Assembly: GCF_030269925.1 (NCBI RefSeq)
Contig: NC_085110.1
Span: 6,386,001-6,450,000 of the forward strand
Source of the DNA: Bombyx mori
Taxonomy: Eukaryota; Arthropoda; Insecta; Lepidoptera; Bombycidae
Direction of reading: 5' to 3'
Length of the DNA stretch: 64,000 nucleotides
How positions within the stretch are numbered: the stretch's first letter is position 1; every line of letters starts with the position of its first letter. Below, in pieces: positions 11,998 through 24,440 of the stretch. The notes beneath the pieces were generated by a model. That model was not told the origin of the DNA, searched no databases, and worked only from the letters and a program-made list of their open reading frames with translations. A program made the position numbers and the translations under genes.

Positions 11998-13080
11998 CAA
12001 CTTTTTTTTCGCCTTCAGAAAAAATAGAAGTCTCTCGGCGTAAGGTCGTGAGGTCGTAAGGTAAGTACGGTGGATGAAAACTTCCAACCCTAGCTTGTAG
12101 CTTAGCTCTTGTAGCTTAGAGACCGTCTGTTGTACCATATGAGGTATAGTGCGTTGTCGTGTAGGACAAGCGAGGAAGAGCGATTAATTAAGGCTGGCCC
12201 GAGATTCGTGAGCTTCTCCATCATTTTGTCCAGTTTCTCACAGTATACGTCCGCAGTAATGACGGTGCTATTTGGTAAGAAGCTGTGAAGCATACCGGCA
12301 CTAGATCACGAAACAGTGCTCGTGACTTTTGGGGGTAAGTTTTTGTTTGGGCTATTGCCACCAGGGTCTAACCAACATGATCACCTCTGACGATTATCAA
12401 AAAGAATCAATTTTCCATCGCAAGTGACAATGAGGTTCAAAATCCCTTTTTTCTGTATCTGTTAAGCACAAGGTTAACACAAGGCATACCTGAACCCGTT
12501 CTTCGCGCTGGCGATGGTTCAGTTCGTGAGGCACCCACATATAATTTATACTGGTGGTAGGACCTCATGTGAACCGGCACGGGTAGGTACCACTACTCCG
12601 CCTATTTCTGCCGTGAAGCAGTAATGCGTTTCGGCTTGAAGGGTGGGGCAGCCGTTGTAACTATGCTGAGAACTGATATCTCAAGGTGGCTGGCGCATTT
12701 GCGTTGTAAATGTCTATGGGCTCCAGTGACCACTTAACACCAGGTGGGCTGTGAGCTCGTCCACCCATCTAAGCAATAAAAAAAAACCTGGGCAATTTAA
12801 TGCAAGTAAACCAATATTGTTCTTATGCTAGCGTCGAAAGCTACTCCAAACTCAGCGGTAGATTAAGTGTCGTCCGTTTCCACTGTCGCCTTTAAGTCGT
12901 CGTTGTCGTCACCTTTACTTTTCGGGTGACCACGGGGTCCATTTTTTAAACCAAAACTTCCATTTCAGAAACGTTAAAACCAGTAACGAGTCGTGCGTTA
13001 ATTCGTAGTGCTCACTCCGTATACGTCATTAATCTTATGAGCCGTTGGTGCGGAAGTTCTACCGCGACGGAGCTCGAATT
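11998..13080 (-). pseudogene. Mariner transposase remnant, split by a SINE
   Basis: Minus-strand translation in several frames gives mariner landmarks in the right order. Near 12900 there is a GRP-like linker and DDLKATVETD. WVPHEL lies at about 12540-12520. NSTVITADVYCEKLD is at about 12275-12230 and VLHDNA (second catalytic Asp) at about 12170-12155. KLQEL plus a degenerate continuation extends down to about 12000. Stops and frameshifts occur throughout. SINE B at 12550-12786 separates the N-terminal segment from the rest, so the insertion came after the mariner. The fragment is older and more damaged than the one at 1951-2971 and belongs to a different subfamily by sequence. The C-terminal end with the third Asp is missing or unrecognisable. 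Confidence 0.7.
12550..12786 (+). repeat. SINE B copy nested in mariner remnant
   Basis: It runs from ACTGGTGGTAGGACCTCATG through GAAGCAGTAATGCGTTTCGG to CTAAGCAATAAAAAAA. The tRNA head is absent (5'-truncated at the core). Mariner sequence continues on both sides. Confidence 0.85.
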
Positions 13081-13280
13081 CAAAAATTATGATTATTTTA
13101 ATCGTGTCGATATTGATGAAATGTAATGAAAACAAAACATTAATCAATAAATAAATGACTGTAATTTAAAATATAAATAAATCTATACTTTTAAAATAAA
13201 ATTCATTTGAATTTTCAATTTATTGCCACCCATAGGTACGTAAATTATTTTCAGTATTGTAAACGGCAACTTTATAATTT

Positions 13281-13551
13281 TATTTTTTATTGCTTAGATT
13301 TGTGGACGAGCTCACAGCCCACCTGGTGTTAAGTGGTTACTGGAGCCCATAGACATCTACAACGTAAATGCGCCACACACCTTGAGATATAGTTCTAAGG
13401 TCTCAGTATAGTCATAACGGCTGCCCCACCCTTCAAACCGAAACGCATTACTGCTTCACGGCAGAAATAGGCGGGGCGGTGGTACCTACCCGTGCGGACT
13501 CACAAGAGGTCCTACCACCAGTAAACTCACAAGAGGTCCTACCACCAGTAA
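13281..13551 (-). repeat. SINE B copy with a tandemly duplicated end
   Basis: The minus-strand copy starts (right side) at the GGTGGTAGGACC core and ends in the TTATTGCTTAGA complement at 13281. The 27-bp block ACTCACAAGAGGTCCTACCA... occurs twice in a row at about 13498-13551, so the 5' end of the SINE is duplicated. Confidence 0.8.
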
Positions 13552-13584
13552 AAATAAAGACCCGCTATTTGGTATCTTCACATT

Positions 13585-13604
13585 ACACACACACACACAC
13601 ACAC
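13585..13604. repeat. (AC)n microsatellite
   Basis: About ten AC units directly downstream of a SINE B copy. Confidence 0.85.
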
Positions 13605-13609
13605 AACTT

Positions 13610-14890
13610 GAATATCTATACATACTGACATACATGCGTGTTGTTATAGCTATATGTTTTCGTACTTGAAACGAATGAAACTTTGTTCCGGACATAAAGA
13701 AACAGTAATATACCCTGTATCTTTATTCCTCGCGAGCCACTGTTTATGCAAATGCGAATTCCATGTTTAATCACTTCTTGTTGAACGGCTGCCGACTTTA
13801 GGGTAATACCGGTGAAGTTTTCTCGTAAAAATCTGGCATCCCGAGGCCGAATCGTAAACCAGTTGAGTTTGAAAGTGGGTGCTTTTTCAAATGTCCCACT
13901 CGGCCGAGGCAAAACTTGGAATTTTGTTTTAAAAAAAAAATTATACTAATAAATGGCGGCTGCGCCAATCGAATTCGCTTATTTTACTGCAATACATTTT
14001 TCTTTTTAAATTAAACCAAACTTAATATTGAGCTTGAGCCAAAAAATCTTTCGAGTTTCGTAGGATTGGGCTCGCGGACTGTGACGTATCTTAATAACGA
14101 CAGATAGCAAGACGTTTTCTTTTCTTTTACGCCATCGATCAAGTTCTTTGTAGCGATACTTTGAGATGTAAATATTTGATCGGAAATCAAAGAATAATAA
14201 AGATTTAAAGACTGCCTCGTGAATAAATTACGAACGAGAAGTCTGATGGTGAACTGTCGCCGTGTTTTAATGGTCACCAAACCGAATTCGATTAAAATTA
14301 TCATATGCATTAAAGAGCAAACGAGCACATACTCCATCTGGTATTCTTTGTTGAGGTCATAGACCTCACTGAATGAAGTTTTCAATGAGTTTTTAAAGTG
14401 AACGTCTAAATAGTATTCCATATAATAGTATTATGGCTATCCTATCCCTCAGACGGACGTGTGCTACGTGGCAAGTGAAAATAGTATTCAAGTACCATTT
14501 TCACTTTTTCTCAACCGAATTTCTTTTGTGTAAGTGTTGTTATTAATAATAATAAATTGGGAAAAGCTATGTTTATTTTTGCAGAATATTAGTAACAGAA
14601 CAAAAAAGTTAATGTAATACATATAAATTTGGTTCAATCAGTAAAAATAAGCTTAACAATTTTTTTCTTTTGGCTATTCTGGTCGGGATATACGTACGTA
14701 CGTGTAAGTAAAAAAATAAAAAATAAAATCATTCGAATTGCCTTGAATCGTAATAATTAAACCGCATGAAATGAACAATCCAAAAACCACATGAGCAATC
14801 GCGCGGGTAATTTGCTGTAGTTGTAATTCAACTGTGGACTGACACAGCTTGAGTGACGTGGTAATTGGGGAGCCAATGTATGTTACTACT
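13610..14890. other. No recognisable feature
   Basis: The 136-codon minus frame at 14011-14421 and the 98-codon frame at 13616-13912 have no motif I recognise, and their composition is like the surrounding A+T-rich DNA. I do not call them genes. Confidence 0.35.
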
Positions 14891-14893
14891 CGT

Positions 14894-15030
14894 GAATACA
14901 TTCATATATGTATGCATGCATATATGTCTGCTGCAGAATTGCATTGAATACATTCATATATGTACAGTCTCCTGCAGAATTGCATTGAATACATTCATAT
15001 ATGTACAGTCTGCTGCAGAATTGCATGGAT
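14894..15030. repeat. Minisatellite, three units
   Basis: GAATACATTCATATATGTA followed by a CTGCAGAATTGCAT segment recurs at 14894, 14946 and 14987. The spacing is 52 then 41 bp, so the basic unit is 41 bp and the first carries an 11-bp insertion. Units 2 and 3 are nearly identical. Confidence 0.85.
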
Positions 15031-15524
15031 ACTTTGATCGTACGAATATTTAAACCAGGTTAATGCAAAAAAACTAAAACGTTAGTAAACAATAACTATT
15101 GAGTAAAGTCATTTGTTTGAGATCCAATCAAATAGTTTGAACTATAATTATTGTTGTTTTCAAATGCTAAATGGAGCTCACGACCCTCCTAGCGATAAGT
15201 GATCTTCGGAGTTCGTGGACATCACGTGAATGCCACCTCCCGCCTCGAGACAAGACATCGAAATTTCTATTGTACTCATATAACTACTGTCCCACTCTTA
15301 AAATAGGAAAGCAATACGACTTCGCTTATGTATTCAGCGTATTTCATACTATCCTAAACATCTTTCGAGTGCCAATGTAGAGTACTAAATAGAAGAACGT
15401 TTATTAGAACGAAGTTCCTTATCGCGCGTTGTGAAAGGGGGCTAGACGGAAAAAATTCTTACAAAAAGTTGTCACGACACTTTTTGCTATAGTAAGCTAT
15501 TGTAAGCTGTGCGGCGTCGCATGT

Positions 15525-15527
15525 TTC

Positions 15528-15560
<33 letters not shown>

Positions 15561-15574
15561 GTCTCTCTCTCTCT
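15525..15574. repeat. (GTCT)n/(CT)n microsatellite
   Basis: A run of GTCT units passing into CT dinucleotides. Confidence 0.85.
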
Positions 15575-15579
15575 TATAT

Positions 15580-17332
15580 AACATTATATTTGTTTATAAT
15601 AAAAAAAATATTATTATAACTTAAAAAAAATAAAAAAATATTACAATTCCTTCACTAATTAATCGAAAGGAACTTCGTTCCATCCGGGTGTCCCTTGACA
15701 CCTCTCAAGTTTTTTCTTTTAAAAATATCTTCCATAGAAAAAAAGAAAACAGGATGAAAGGGCAAAGAAAATTTCAATGCATGTTTCACTGAAATTTAAT
15801 GGCGACTTGTTCATACGACATGAATTGTTGCAATAAAGGCTGCGATATTTTTCAATAGGGTCATAATGAGTTTACAGAAAGATAGATACACTTCCGCTTC
15901 CCTCGTACAGAAATAATATTTAACTGAGATTTTATTCAATGAAATTTGATTTACATAAATTTATCACTAATTTTTTAATTCAATGATAAATGTTTGCAAT
16001 GCCCTGAATCCCGAAAGCGATATAAATCAATAATCAAATAATTAGAAATCAATCATTACTTTGTTCAAGACTAAGCCGCGCCCCTAATGTCGCATTACTA
16101 TCGTTTTTATAGTTTTTGCACCACTATGCGAGTCATCGTTGAGAAAACAATTCCCCTATGAACAGCGTTACGACATTAATTAATAATAATTATCGTAAAT
16201 TCAAACTAATTTGGGCTGTTCACTCTCTGAATTGGAGTCAGTGATCCCACAGATAATACATATAAATTAGTTATAGATAAGCAACTCAAGCACTCAACAA
16301 AAATGTTTACGGGCGTCGGCCACTAGATGGCTTCGCTCCCATTAGTTTCTCATTGCTCATGTTGATGACCGTAACAAATTACTTATCCTATATTTGATTT
16401 TTAATGAAGGATTTTATAAATTTTCAGAAAGCATTAATTGATAAAATTTAATCAATTTGTCTATAACAAATAAAGACTTGTATGATTTATTAATTTTTTT
16501 ATTTTCTGTTTTAGATACACAATAATTGAATGCCTTAGCTTTAACAACGTATAAGTTTATGGGCATTCGCTACAAGATGTTGATAGTTTCCATACAAAAA
16601 AAAATGTCTTATAGTATAGCAGTTTCAGGGCCCTGAGTGATCCTTAACTTTTTTTTATTTGAATATTTTTTGTCCGTGCGCTTTAGGCCCGGCCCGCGAA
16701 TACTCCTTTGACATAATCAGAGCGCTTGTTTATTTATTTTAGGATCAATAACGGAACCAGGATTTTTTTATTTATTTTGTATAAAGTTTGGCGATACCAT
16801 ATAAACTTTAGTATTGCAGTTGTACCAATATTTATATACCTATTTTAACTTTTTCTAACTTTTATATACTTATCTTATTCTAGCTAATATTTTTTTTATC
16901 TATTTTCATCATTATTTTATATTTCACTTATTGTAATATCTTTTTGGATCCTTAACTTTAATCACGGTAAGGTTTTTTTTACAATCACACATCTTATTGT
17001 TTACATGGAGCGTTGTTGGCGACGCGTCCGGACCGAGCAGGTAAGAGGGTCGGAAGAGTACCAGCGTAATCTCATTGTGAAAGGGGTCCCTAATTTCTCA
17101 TTACAAGGAAATATGAAAAGAAAATGGAATCTCACGTACTTTTAGGAGTAAAACACGTGTCTCTAGCTCGGCGTCGCAATAAGTCATGATCCCACCCGTT
17201 TCTTACGTAATGCATTTAGGAAATGAGATAGCCGACGGTGCGATTTCTTAACTTAATATAGGTACTTGAATTACTTGAAGGGGGTACGTTCGCGAACGCG
17301 TTTATGAAACTTCATGTCTGATTTATTTTCTA
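15580..17332. other. No recognisable feature
   Basis: A+T-rich DNA with several A and T runs. No coding frame or repeat family is recognised. Confidence 0.35.
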
Positions 17333-17623
17333 CTAGCTGACCCGACAGACTTCGTAGTGCCTCAATAGATAAATAAAAGGCCTAAACTTTTGTATAAAAT
17401 AAACTTAAAACAAACAAAAGGAATCCGTCCGACGTGGGACACATCAAAGGAAAAACGTAATTGTTTGTTTTTATATAATTCCGAGCATTTTCATATTTAT
17501 TTACCTTTTAAACCTTTGCTGGACTTCCACAAATAATTTAAGATCAAAATTAGCCAAATCGGTCCAGCCGTTCTCGAGTTTTAGCGAGACTAACGAACAG
17601 CAATTCATTTTTATATATATAGA
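17333..17623 (-). mobile_element. Short Helitron, family H2, intact ends
   Basis: On the minus strand it starts TC at 17623 (after A) and ends CTAG at 17333 (before T). The body matches 4799-5087, including TGCTGTTCGTTAGTCTCGCT and GAAGTCTGTCGGGTCAGCTAG. It is non-coding. Confidence 0.8.
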
Positions 17624-18189
17624 TAAAAAAAAAAAAAAACTCATTTATATAAATCGAAAACAAAAAAACTGATTTTCACTTTGGTATCTTTTATGTGTGT
17701 CGAGACTTTTATAATATTCTGCTTATGTTAAATTTGAATTTTGTGGTGTGGCAACAAACATTTTACTTTTGCTGTCCGTCCTGTTTCGGAACAGTTCGTC
17801 CTTCGTTTCACCCAAAAAATAATCGTGTCAGAGCCACATCGCGAACCGAAAAAGTGCGTGACATAAATATTTGAGTTTTTCAAACTCTCTTGTAAAGCAA
17901 GCCAAAGCAAGGAATTTTTTTCATTTGATATTTAGCGTGACAAAACTTTTTATTAAAGCCATTCCAACGTAAACAGTTTTCATTCACCTTATATTCGGCC
18001 TACTGCGCTATGTGATTGTAACAATGAATGAATATAGTAATATAATTAAAATGATTTAATTAGTAGCTGTACTAAAACCATTCATTGATCTATATAAAAT
18101 AAACATCTTGAGAGAGATTTTTTAAATCTTTTAGTTGATAGCATTTTTTTATCTTATTATAATTTTATTATACGCTGTTAAATCATCGT

Positions 18190-18350
18190 ATCATTTTATT
18201 GATAATATTTGTTTATATATGTTTTTATATGTATATATTTATGATATGTATATGTATATATATGTATATCTATATATTTATGTATATGTATTTATTTAAG
18301 TACGAGTATTTGTATCTATAAATATTATGTATGTTATATATACACATATG
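18190..18350. repeat. A+T-rich TATATG-type simple repeat
   Basis: An imperfect run of TATATGTATATG-like units, followed by a LINE tail. Confidence 0.7.
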
Positions 18351-18400
18351 TTTAAGTAATATCACCTTCACACTACACCTACCAAGATTCATCTCTGCAC

Positions 18401-18490
18401 TCCCCTAAGGTAGACTGTTAGAGAATGCCTATGCCAATAAGTCCGCCTTTATACTTTCTAGTATAAGAAGTTATAAATAAATAAATAAAT
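18401..18490 (+). repeat. LINE 3' end with (AAAT)n tail
   Basis: TAGACTGTTAGAGAATGCCT, then AATAAGTCCGCCTTTATAC and a (AAAT)n tail, resembles a common insect non-LTR 3' end. Only about 90 bp are present. Confidence 0.5.
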
Positions 18491-18859
18491 CATTTTAGGA
18501 TACATTTTCACAACCAAACCGTTGAACCGATTTTGATCGAATACGTTCTGAAAATAGCTTGAACCCCGAGAAATAATATAGTTTATCCCACTGTTGAGCA
18601 CGCAGCTCCACCCACGCGATATAAAATGCAGTCTAAGCAGGCCAAGCTGCGATTGATAAGCAAGTCAGTAATAAACTAAAATTAATTTAATTAAGTACAC
18701 CAGCAAAATCTAAGTGGTGTTTATGTTTTAGTGAAAAGTAACCACAATAATTATGGACATAATTTTAAGGTGACATAATGAAAATGAGAAAACTCTGATG
18801 AAAACAATGCATTTCGGCATGCAGTGCAAGATATTTATTTTCTGTAAATGCCCAGACAA

Positions 18860-18975
18860 ACTCTACGGTAATCTCGTAGTGGGTAGTTATCGGAGCCCAC
18901 AGATACCAAAACGTGAATATCGCCACTCATCTTGAGACATGAGGTCAAGTTCTCAATCGTACTGCATCCCTACAG
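18860..18975 (-). repeat. SINE B, degraded fragment
   Basis: GTTATCGGAGCCCACAGATA and CCACTCATCTTGAGACATGA correspond to the tail half of SINE B on the minus strand, with many substitutions. Confidence 0.5.
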
Positions 18976-20780
18976 TCAACATTCGCAATACGCAAATCGA
19001 TTATTCGGAGAACGATAACTGATAATTTACCGATCAATTATATAGTCACATCACTACACCTATAAGACGAAATGGGGATGCTATTTTTGTTTAGGCGTTT
19101 TGAGACTTCAACTGAATACCGGCTTTTATAATATTGTGCTGTCAATAGACTCATCAATTAAAAAACGAGCTACAGACAGACGCCCGTCTTAAAAAATATA
19201 CATATATGCAAAAACAAGTCATTCCAAAGCCACCCCACAAGCGCGCATAAGCAATTCTGTTGTGGACACGAATCTAAAAAGCGTCGTAACCGCAACACTA
19301 CCGTATTGCATCCACCAAAATACAAGGCATTATGTGCCTGGAACAATTTCCGGGCGTGTACCGAGAAATAGTTTGTATGTAACCCGAAGTGTAATCCCGT
19401 GTACGCGTATGGAAATGAAATGTTCGTTGTTGACACCATCAAGGCGATAAATTAACACCGAGATAATGGTTGCTGTGTGTTAAATTAATTGCTTGACGCT
19501 TCGCCGATCGGTGAGTTCCATTGTATTTATTTCATTAACGAATCCCACATCGTTACAATGGATAAAAAACAGTTTTCTGAAATAAAAATGGTTCCGAGAT
19601 AGCATGATATTTTTGCAGAAATCGTTTGCTATGCTTAACGCTTATGCTCGACTACAAATGTATTTAATCAAACACTTATTTAATCAAAACGAAATGCATT
19701 TTATAATGAATACAAACAATACTTAATTTTCTAAATTAACTAACTGAAGTATTCCGACTTTGTTCTAATATTAATATGCAGTTCTAAAATTCAGCTCGAT
19801 GCATTATATTAATGAAATAACAGGAGGTGGGAAGTGCGAACACGTTTATCGTGTTAGTACTAGATACTCATTCATTACGCGTTCAAGTGATCGATACAAC
19901 TGGGAAATGCTGGACGCTTTAGAATAATTACGTTTATGTGAACCCCCTTAAAACCCAAGGCGTACGTGCGATGTTTGCTTCTGAATTCGAAAAAATAATA
20001 ATGCACTACATTGGTTAATCATCTTGCCAATTATGGTCAAGTTTCTGTTACAAATAATCTCAATAATGCTACAAAAGGTAATAATGGTTTCGAAATTCTA
20101 CTAATGTCGCGATAAAAATAATTAATAACAAACAGTATGTAATTTAAAAAAAAAAGTTCTTTATGTATAACAAACAACACACGGCGAAGTAAACAATTCC
20201 ACTCCAAGTCACGCTTTTCACTCCTTAAATTTCATAGTTATTATTAGCACGAAGGGCAAAACCGAAACATTCTACAATTCTAATCGCAGATCCCTTGGAA
20301 ATAAATTTGTAAGGGGCCCGGTGCCCGGACACGCGATCATTCCGATTAATTGTAAGACTGGCAACCCTAAACAGTGGACAGATACGACTTTAAAGAATTA
20401 CGTTAGGGAACTATAATAGTCCTTGGAATTTTAATTTAAATAAGGGCGAGTACTGTTTTACGGCGATTTTAAAACTTGACCGAAAGAGTTTTAACGTTAA
20501 TGTTGAACGATGCTGAATCATTATTTGCTATTACAACGTAATCTGATCAAAATGCATTCGACTGGCTAATTAGGTGAAAATTAGGATAATTACATTTCGT
20601 CCGGATGAATGGGCTTATTATGTATCCGCACTGAAATACCGGTAATCTGCCGGTTTCTGTCACTACGTAGTCATGCTTCTCGGCAGGAACGCTTACGATA
20701 GTAGAACAAGCCCGTGCAGATCACTTCGTGCCCGATACCAGTAATTACACACAAATTTCGCAAGTTCGATTGCACTAGGA
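18976..20780. other. No recognisable feature
   Basis: No motif-bearing frame and no repeat family recognised. The paired frames at 19170-19450 on opposite strands look incidental. Confidence 0.35.
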
Positions 20781-21543
20781 CAGTGGTCGGCAAACTTATT
20801 AGCCAAAGAGCCAAATATGCAAGTTATAACGACTTAAAAGAATTTAGAGCCAAATCTGTTTGTAAATGCAGTAAGCATTTATTATTGCAAATCATAAAAT
20901 AAATGCTATATTGTATACTGCTTCGATTAATATATACTAGAGGTCCCGCAGTAGTCGAAATTCGACTATAATTAATTGGAATTGTATAATAAGTTTGTAC
21001 GCTGTTATGATTGTATTTTATACTTCTATAATCACAAATTTCGGGCTACACTATAAAAAAATATTATTAAAGACAAACAATATTTAATCTATTCTCAATT
21101 TGACCACAGACGTCAAGAACAAAAGTTTGACAATAAATAATAGTATGCATGCGTGTGTGCTTCAAATATATGGTATGTAGTATGCGTAATGTTTTCTTTA
21201 TTGATTTATTGTATCTTTTATGCATTATTTTAAAAAAATATTAGCATTGTGCACTTCTTCTCTATATTCTCTATAAGTGTGGAAAATTTCATACTCCTCC
21301 GTCCGCGCAATTTTCGTAAAAAGGGATGCAAAGTTTTTGCTTCACGTATTAATATATAGATAATAATCGACATCAGTCAGGGGTGCTGATATTAAATGAC
21401 CATACATACTATTAACCGGCTCTTTCGTCCACAGCCGGATAATATTAGAGGCCGGGCAAGCCCGTAGGATATTTGTGCCAGAGCCACACTCAAGAGTTCG
21501 AAGAGGCGCATGCGGCTCCGGAGCCGCACTTTGCCGACCTCTG
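20781..21543. mobile_element. Non-autonomous hAT element with Helitron-like insert
   Basis: The ends are inverted repeats: CAGTGGTCGGCAAAC at 20781 and, reversed, CAGAGGTCGGCAAAG at 21543. Both match the CAG..GGTCGGCAAA hAT consensus. The flanks are CACTAGGA (20773-20780) and CATTAGGA (21544-21551), an 8-bp target duplication with one mismatch. GCCAAAGAGCCAAA near the left end and GGCTCCGGAGCCGCA near the right end are also typical. Without the insert at 20937-21360 the element is about 340 bp and has no transposase. Confidence 0.8.
20937..21360 (-). mobile_element. Helitron-like element H4 nested in hAT
   Basis: On the minus strand it starts A|TC at 21360 and ends CTAG|T at 20937, with the GTCGAAATTCGAC palindrome near the 3' end. 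It is 424 bp and uninterrupted, matching 57549-57981 and the two arms of 6329-7220. Confidence 0.75.
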
Positions 21544-22311
21544 CATTAGGAGGTCCTATTCTTAAAACTATACTGCAACAACTGATATATAAATCCGAGG
21601 TAATAACAGTTAAATTTTGTAACTGAGCTATTGTGAGAACAATCAGCTCCAGCCAGTTATGAACATAATTTATGGAAAAATAGGAAGCTATGAAAAAAAA
21701 GGCTAACAGTTTCATTTAATATTACTAAAGTGTTCGTAATAAATTCTAGAAACCATTGTAATTGTCAACATAGAGATTTTATGTTGAGAGCCTTTCATGT
21801 GGCTTATAATGTGATAACATTATGAAATGTGCGCACGCGATCAGTCTAACGTCCAGGTAGACTTTTGCTGCCTAGATTTACAGGTTGTTTGTAAACGATT
21901 TTATGAAACTAGTCACATAATATTATCTGCTTTGTTGCAGCACAGTACCTATTTAACTTAATGGTTCACGTTTGTGATGAATAATTTTCATCTAGCACGC
22001 GATCACACGTGCTCCACAAAATAATGTTACGGTCGTGTAGTAAAATATAAAACAGAAACTACAATGTGTTTTAAAAAGAAAAGTAAAAATGAATCTAAAT
22101 TTGAAGCAGGTTCGTGAAGCGAAACACTTACCTACCCTGCCCCGCCGTTACATATCTCTTTTTGTTTTATCAAAAGCATATCTTAAAGTTTAACGTCTGA
22201 CAACGCTATTCTTTTAGCAGATAAACTATTGGATTCCGAAGTTTTGTCTTTTTCGCTTTGGAAATGAAATAGAGATACAAGTTATATATATAGGTGTAAC
22301 TTGTATATTTT

Positions 22312-22556
22312 TTTTTATTACTTACATGGGTGAACGAGCTCACAGCCCACCTGGTGTTAAGTGATTACTGGAGCCCATAGACATCTACAACGTAAATTCG
22401 CCACCCACCTTGAGACATAAGTTCTAAGGTCTCAGGTATAGTTACAACGGCTGCCCCACCCTTCAAACCGAAACGCATTACTGCTTCACGGTAGAAATAA
22501 GCAGGGTGGTGGTAGGTACCTACCCGCGCGGACTCTCAAGAGGTCCTACCACCAGT
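22312..22556 (-). repeat. SINE B copy
   Basis: A nearly complete tail-to-core copy on the minus strand, from ATTACTTACATGGGTGAACG to the GAGGTCCTACCACCAGT core. The tRNA head is absent. Confidence 0.85.
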
Positions 22557-23139
22557 GATATATTATATCAGTGATAGTGTATATGTTATATTTTAGACGA
22601 ATTGAAATTACATTGTGTGAGACATTTAATCTTTAAACTCGACTTTTATAGTTTTTCGTACGGATATTTGGTTTTATTTATCTTTAGTTAAAATATTGTA
22701 ATTATTCTTAGTCATTAAGGGAGGGAAGGTTTCAATTACATCAACATACGCCATGTGGCCTCAACTGGAGGGCTCATCGCGAACCTTTGGCCATAGATCA
22801 AGCGAAGTGTAATGTTATTATTGTTAATGTAACTATACTTGAGACCTACACCGCGATGTAAATGTCACCACCTACCTTGAAACTTGAGGTTTATGTTTCA
22901 ATTGTGTAGCATATTATAGTTTTTGCGGGCTTGATTTTTATTACACGACGTTATTCTTTCGTCGTCGAAGTTGAGTCGTGAACATGAGTTAAGAATTTAT
23001 TTTATTTAAACAAATTGCCAATTACCTTTGGCGTTAGCCTAATCGCATCGCTCGATAACAGCACACCAAGCGTCCTTACGGATCCATCAGATCCAATAAC
23101 CTATGCAATAGACGCCTTCAGCTCTAACACTAGGAGCAG

Positions 23140-23400
23140 GTTAGGGACCCCGGTAACCGTACTCGTCGGACTCGACACAGAGATCGCCATGCAACCTGAC
23201 CCATGCACCAGCTCGCTGAGTGTCTCGCCGGATCTTCTCAGCGGGCCGCGATTCCGATCCGGTAATAGATTCATTCGCGAAGCAGTTGCTCTTGAGTTGT
23301 TAGGTCTCCTTCGGAGGCGCTCGAGCAGCTGTTAGCAAAGCCCATCCCTTCTCGCTGAGCCTTTGCTAGCCCACCTGTCCTGGTGAAACTGGAAAGGCCT
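23140..23400 (-). repeat. Bm1-type SINE, divergent
   Basis: TCTCGCCGGATCTTCTCAGC, GATTCCGATCCGGTAATAGA and CAACCTGACC fit the Bm1 order on the minus strand. The open frame at 23015-23335 is carried mostly by this repeat and is not a gene. Confidence 0.65.
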
Positions 23401-24282
23401 CCGGGCCACCAGTAATCCTTCAATCATAAAAAAGAGCACACCAAGCGTCTTATTCAACAGACCATGACGACTTCTACATATTGCATAATAAGTTCAATTT
23501 ATCTTGACATCGAACCCTAAATCGCATAATACCTATATATTTTTTATAAAATATAAAAAAGATTTCAACAAAATAAAATGAGAATATCATCAATGCAGTC
23601 AAAAGTCATGTGTGTACTATTAAGAACAACTCAAAAACTATTGTTCAGATCTTGATGAAGATGTGGTGAATTATATAGGAAAAAGGGACCACATGAGAAG
23701 CACTAGCTTATTCATATAAAAAAAAACATCAAAATCGGTTTACACAGAAAAAATACAGTCAAATCGATAACCTCTTTTTTTTTTAAGCTAGTTAAAAATA
23801 CACTTTCATTGTCTGAATAAACGAAAAATATCGGACCAAAGCCGAAAGGTCGCAGACTGGCCCTGGACACCTAAAGCCATATCCGGATTGAGAATCGCAC
23901 GAAACACGCAAACTTGATTACAAAGGGTGTTAATTTAGCTACGTAGACCTCCAGAGTTAAAACCATAAAATGCTAGAAAATTAACATAACTACAACATTA
24001 AACCTATTAATCATACGCTAGCAAATGTCTACGATAACTAGTAATTTGGCTAGTATTATTTGTAAATTTCTATTTAATATTCAGGGCTATTTAGTTCTGA
24101 GAAATTTATAACATATAATACAAACGTATTATCGCCTTCAGCCATTAAAAGTTATTTTTTAATTTATAACAGATTCTATTATTTGGATCTTTTTACTATA
24201 AATTATAATGACAAACGCAAGCTTGCGCACGTCACTGCAATATACAAATTTGTATTTACATTTTGTTTTTAACATACAATAA
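23401..24282. other. No recognisable feature
   Basis: A+T-rich stretch between two repeats. No motif seen. Confidence 0.35.
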
Positions 24283-24440
24283 GTCAAATCAAATCAAATC
24301 AAAACATTTTTTTATTCAACATAAATGAAAGTACATACTTACTGAACGTCAAAAGAACTACCGCCAATTCACAAGAACTAGCCTGCGTCCTGAGAAGAAT
24401 TGGCAAGAAACTCAGCGGGTATGTCCTTTTTTTTTTTTAT
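24283..24440 (-). repeat. LINE/SINE 3' end with (TTTGA)n tail
   Basis: TCAAATCAAATCAAATCAAA is a simple tail on the minus strand. It is followed by GAACGTCAAAAGAACTACCG and GAAGAATTGGCAAGAAACTC, a repeat widely seen in moth DNA. The parent element is not identifiable from this piece. Confidence 0.55.

Noticed and set aside
14011..14421. 136-codon minus frame
   Set aside because: No motif, no repeat support, composition like the flanks.
23015..23335. 106-codon frame
   Set aside because: Mostly antisense of a divergent Bm1-type SINE.
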